In this document: in pieces, positions 11,442 through 14,471 of the stretch
How positions within the stretch are numbered: the stretch's first letter is position 1
Layout of the letters: each line of letters opens with the position of its first letter
Source of the DNA: JAKAXG01 sp035702985
Lineage (GTDB): Bacteria; Actinomycetota; Acidimicrobiia; Acidimicrobiales; Palsa-688
Reading direction: 5' to 3'
DNA length: 14,471 nt
Assembly (NCBI GenBank): GCA_035702985.1
Contig: DASSZD010000044.1
Coordinates: 1 to 14,471, forward strand
The notes under the pieces: model-generated
Databases searched by the model: none
Told to the model about the DNA's origin: nothing
The model's input: only the letters and a program-made list of their open reading frames with translations
Translations under genes and position numbers: made by a program

Positions 11442-14400
11442 GTGAGCGACCTCCACCAGCCGGTTCATCCCATCCGCTTCGTGACCGCGGCCAGCCTGTT
11501 CGACGGGCACGACGCCGCCATCAACATCATGCGCCGGTTGCTGCAGCGCCAGGGGGCGGAGGTCATCCACCTGGGGCACAACCGGGCGGTGGACGACGTG
11601 GTGACGGCGGCCATCCAGGAGGACGCCCAGGGGGTGGCGGTCAGCTCCTACCAGGGCGGCCACGTCGAGTACTTCAAGTACCTGGTGGACCGGCTGCGGG
11701 CCGAGGGCCGGCCCGACATCCGGGTCTACGGCGGCGGCGGCGGGACCATCATCGCCTCGGAGATCCAGGAGCTGCACGACTACGGCGTGGCCCGCATCTT
11801 CTCCCCGCAGGACGGCCAGCAGCTGGGCCTGGCGGCCATGATCAACACCCTCATCGCCGAGTGCGACGCCGCCCCGCCCGTCGTGACCGACCGCGAGGTG
11901 GAGGCCCTGCTGGCCGGCGACCAGAAGGCCCTGGCCCGCTACCTGACCACCGCCGAGAACGGCCGCCTCCCCGAGGCCGCCCGGCGCCTGGTCGAAGGGG
12001 CGGCGGCCCAGCACCCGGTGCCGGTGCTGGGCATCACCGGCACCGGGGGGTCGGGGAAGTCCTCGCTCACCGACGAGCTGATCCAGCGGTTCCGGCTGGA
12101 TCAGGAGGACAAGCTGCGCATCGCCGTGCTGGCCATCGACCCCACCCGGCGCAAGGGCGGCGGAGCCCTCCTCGGTGACCGGATCCGTATGAACTCCATC
12201 GACGGTGACGGTCGGGTCTTCTTCCGTTCCTTCGCCACCCGCACCGCCGGCAGCGAGATGCCCCCCTGCCTGGACGACGCCATCGCCGCCTGCCGGGCCG
12301 CCGGGTTCGACCTGGTGATAGTGGAGACCCCCGGCATCGGCCAGGGCGACTCGGCGGTGGTGCCCCATGTCGATGTGCCGGTGTACGTCATGACCCCCGA
12401 GTTCGGGGCGGCGTCCCAGCTGGAGAAGATCGACATGCTCGACTTCGCGGCGGCGGTGGTCATCAACAAGTTCGAGCGGCGCGGCGGGGAGGACGCCCTG
12501 CGCGACGTGCGCCGCCAGCTGAACCGCACCGGCGAGCACCCGGGCCTGTCGCTGGAGGAGCTGCCGGTGTTCGGGACGGTGGCGTCCCGCTTCGCCGACG
12601 ACGGGGTGACCGCCCTGTACCAGTACCTGCGGGACCGCCTCGGGTGGTCCGCCGGGGTGCTGAAGCCGGTGTCGGGACGGACCTCCACGCGGGGCCATTC
12701 CCTGGTGCCGGCCAACCGGACCCGCTACCTGGCCGACGTGGCCGAGACGGTCCGCACCTACCACCACCGCACCGAGCAGCAGGTCACCGCGGCCCGGCGT
12801 CGCCAGCAGCTCCGGGAGGTGGCCGGCATGCTCGAGGCCGAGGGCAGGTCAGCGGCCGACCTGTCGGTCCTGGCCGAGGCGGCGGAGCGGGACCTCGACC
12901 CCGACAGCCGGGAGCTGCTGGAGCAGTGGCCGGCCCGGGTGGAGGAGCTGCAGGCCCCGGACCTCCAGCGCCACACCCTGTCGGGTACCGCCGTGCCCCG
13001 GGTGGCCCTGCCCCGGCTGCGGGACGAGGGGGAGCTGCTGCGCTGGCTGCGGGCCGAGAACCTGCCGGGCCGGTTCCCCTACACCGCCGGGGTGTTCCCG
13101 CTGAAGCGGGAGGGCGAGGACCCGGCCCGGATGTTCGCCGGGGAGGGCGACGCCTTCCGGACCAACAAGCGGTTCCACCTGCTGGCCGAGGGGCAGCCGG
13201 CCACCCGGCTGTCCACCGCCTTCGACTCGGTCACCCTGTACGGGTTCGACCCGGACCGCCGCCCCGACATCTACGGCAAGGTGGGCAACTCGGGGGTGTC
13301 CATCGCCACCCTGGAGGACATGAAGGTGCTCTACAGCGGCTTCAACCTCTGCGATCCCAGCACCTCGGTGTCGATGACCATCAACGGCCCGGCTCCCACC
13401 ATCCTGGCCATGTTCTTCAACGCCGCCATCGACGACCAGATCGCCCGTCACCCCGACGAGGACCCGGCCGAGGTGCGGGCCCGGACGTTGTCGACCATCC
13501 GGGGCACGGTGCAGGCCGACATCCTCAAAGAGGACCAGGGCCAGAACACCTGCATCTTCTCCACGGAGTTCTCCCTGCGGGTGATGGCCGACATCCAGGA
13601 GTGGTTCATCGCCAACTCGGTGCGCAACTTCTACTCGGTGTCCATCTCCGGCTACCACATCGCCGAGGCCGGGGCCAACCCCATCAGCCAGCTGGCCTTC
13701 ACTCTGGCCAACGGGTTCACCTACGTGGAGTCGTACCTGGCCCGGGGCATGGACATCGACGACTTCGCCCCCAACTTCAGCTTCTTCTTCTCCAACGGCA
13801 TGGACCCGGAGTACACGGTGATCGGACGGGTGGCCCGGCGCATCTGGGCCGTGGCCATGCGCGACCGCTACGGCGCCAACTCCCGGTCGCAGCGCCTGAA
13901 GTACCACGTGCAGACCTCGGGGCGGTCACTGCACGCCCAGGAGATGGCCTTCAACGACATCCGCACCACCCTCCAGGCCCTGTGCGCTATCTACGACAAC
14001 GCCAACAGCCTCCACACCAACGCCTTCGATGAGGCGGTGACCACCCCCTCGGCGGACTCGGTCCGCCGGGCGCTGGCCATCCAGATGATCATCAACCGCG
14101 AGTGGGGACTGGCCCGCAACGAGAACCCGCTACAGGGCAGCTTCATCGTGGAGGAGCTGACCGACCTGGTGGAGGAGGCGGTGCTGGCCGAGCTGGACCG
14201 CCTGAGCGAGCGGGGCGGCGTGCTCGGGGCCATGGAGACCGGCTACCAGCGGGGCCGCATCCAGGACGAATCCATGCTCTACGAGGCCAAGAAGCACGAC
14301 GGGTCCCTGCCCATCGTCGGGGTCAACACCAACCGAAACCCGTCCGGCGACGACGTCCCGGAGCACCTGGAGCTGGCCCGGTCCACCGAGACGGAGAAGC

Positions 14401-14471
14401 AGGGTCAGCTGGACCGGCTGGCCGAGTTCCACCGGCTCCACGCGGAGGAGAGCCCGGCTGCCCTGGCCCGC
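11442..14471 (+). CDS. icmF: Fused isobutyryl-CoA mutase (IcmF), C-terminus cut by the window
   Basis: B12-dependent radical enzyme that interconverts isobutyryl-CoA and n-butyryl-CoA, fused to its own MeaB-like G-protein chaperone. 1010 residues are present; the family is about 1090, so about 80 are missing. The N-terminal cobalamin domain carries ASLFDGHDAAINIMRR with D21 and the cobalt-ligating H23. The GTPase domain has Walker A GTGGSGKS (200-207), ETPGIGQGDS and NKFERRG. A helical linker (about 425-520) precedes the mutase barrel, which has FPYTAGVFPLKREGEDP and SVSMTINGPAPTILAMFFNA. F552 and Q701 (in DQGQNTCIF) stand where methylmalonyl-CoA mutase has Tyr and Arg, the known switch to isobutyryl-CoA. 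H739 lies in ISGYHIAEAG. GTG 11442 is chosen for the family N-terminus and the -10 box. With the upstream E1 it fits valine and branched-chain fatty-acid metabolism. Confidence 0.95.
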   Translation, partial: MSDLHQPVHPIRFVTAASLFDGHDAAINIMRRLLQRQGAEVIHLGHNRAVDDVVTAAIQEDAQGVAVSSYQGGHVEYFKYLVDRLRAEGRPDIRVYGGGGGTIIASEIQELHDYGVARIFSPQDGQQLGLAAMINTLIAECDAAPPVVTDREVEALLAGDQKALARYLTTAENGRLPEAARRLVEGAAAQHPVPVLGITGTGGSGKSSLTDELIQRFRLDQEDKLRIAVLAIDPTRRKGGGALLGDRIRMNSIDGDGRVFFRSFATRTAGSEMPPCLDDAIAACRAAGFDLVIVETPGIGQGDSAVVPHVDVPVYVMTPEFGAASQLEKIDMLDFAAAVVINKFERRGGEDALRDVRRQLNRTGEHPGLSLEELPVFGTVASRFADDGVTALYQYLRDRLGWSAGVLKPVSGRTSTRGHSLVPANRTRYLADVAETVRTYHHRTEQQVTAARRRQQLREVAGMLEAEGRSAADLSVLAEAAERDLDPDSRELLEQWPARVEELQAPDLQRHTLSGTAVPRVALPRLRDEGELLRWLRAENLPGRFPYTAGVFPLKREGEDPARMFAGEGDAFRTNKRFHLLAEGQPATRLSTAFDSVTLYGFDPDRRPDIYGKVGNSGVSIATLEDMKVLYSGFNLCDPSTSVSMTINGPAPTILAMFFNAAIDDQIARHPDEDPAEVRARTLSTIRGTVQADILKEDQGQNTCIFSTEFSLRVMADIQEWFIANSVRNFYSVSISGYHIAEAGANPISQLAFTLANGFTYVESYLARGMDIDDFAPNFSFFFSNGMDPEYTVIGRVARRIWAVAMRDRYGANSRSQRLKYHVQTSGRSLHAQEMAFNDIRTTLQALCAIYDNANSLHTNAFDEAVTTPSADSVRRALAIQMIINREWGLARNENPLQGSFIVEELTDLVEEAVLAELDRLSERGGVLGAMETGYQRGRIQDESMLYEAKKHDGSLPIVGVNTNRNPSGDDVPEHLELARSTETEKQGQLDRLAEFHRLHAEESPAALAR

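Noticed and set aside
11412..12767. Long minus-strand frame antisense to icmF
   Set aside because: Its translation is His/Gly/Val/Gln-rich shadow sequence, whereas the plus strand encodes all conserved IcmF motifs.

Overview
The window is very GC-rich (roughly 70% or more), densely coded bacterial DNA with GTG and TTG starts, short or overlapping gene junctions and several genes that look leaderless. One gene closely matches the mycothiol-dependent formaldehyde dehydrogenase / S-nitrosomycothiol reductase family (MscR). Mycothiol is restricted to Actinomycetota, so the host is almost certainly an actinobacterium. The mix of fused E1, IcmF and FadD19-like ligase would fit an Acidimicrobiia-like lineage, but that placement is inference. 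No rRNA, tRNA, CRISPR array, insertion sequence or phage gene was seen.

Left part (1-4400), lipid-flavoured genes. An acyl-CoA dehydrogenase (minus strand, cut by the window edge) is divergent from an aspartyl/asparaginyl beta-hydroxylase-like (LpxO-like) dioxygenase. That gene runs by a TTGA stop/start overlap into a PLP-dependent alpha-oxoamine synthase whose motifs look most like serine palmitoyltransferase (SPT). The synthase carries an unusual hexapeptide-repeat N-terminus. After a 474-bp non-coding gap, with an AT-rich inverted-repeat island and an 18-bp tandem repeat, comes a convergent GNAT-fold N-acyltransferase of the YghO / bacterial ceramide synthase type. These three genes form a plausible, unproven, actinobacterial sphingolipid-like (2-hydroxy-ceramide-like) locus. 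This is the most interesting hypothesis in the window.

Middle (4401-8133). A metallo-beta-lactamase-fold hydrolase of the LACTB2 type and a FadD19-like acyl-CoA synthetase lie on the plus strand. A small Thr/Pro/Ala-rich lipoprotein on the minus strand overlaps the synthetase tail to tail. It is divergent, across only 33 bp, from a four-helix membrane protein.

Right part (8134-14471), branched-chain acyl-CoA metabolism. A fused alpha/beta E1 of a 2-oxoacid dehydrogenase is translationally coupled (TGATG) to mscR. It is followed by icmF, the fused B12-dependent isobutyryl-CoA mutase, truncated by the window edge. Its substrate-pocket residues are those of isobutyryl-CoA mutase rather than methylmalonyl-CoA mutase. 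The E1 would help make isobutyryl-CoA from the valine keto acid, and IcmF would interconvert it with n-butyryl-CoA for beta-oxidation.

Regulation. Most genes that begin a transcript have a TANNNT-like -10 box 6-7 nt before the start codon, the signature of leaderless transcription. A near-perfect 20-bp palindrome (11412-11431) overlaps the icmF -10 box and is a strong TetR-type operator candidate. Shorter palindromes lie at 4446-4461, 7681-7699 and 8125-8138.
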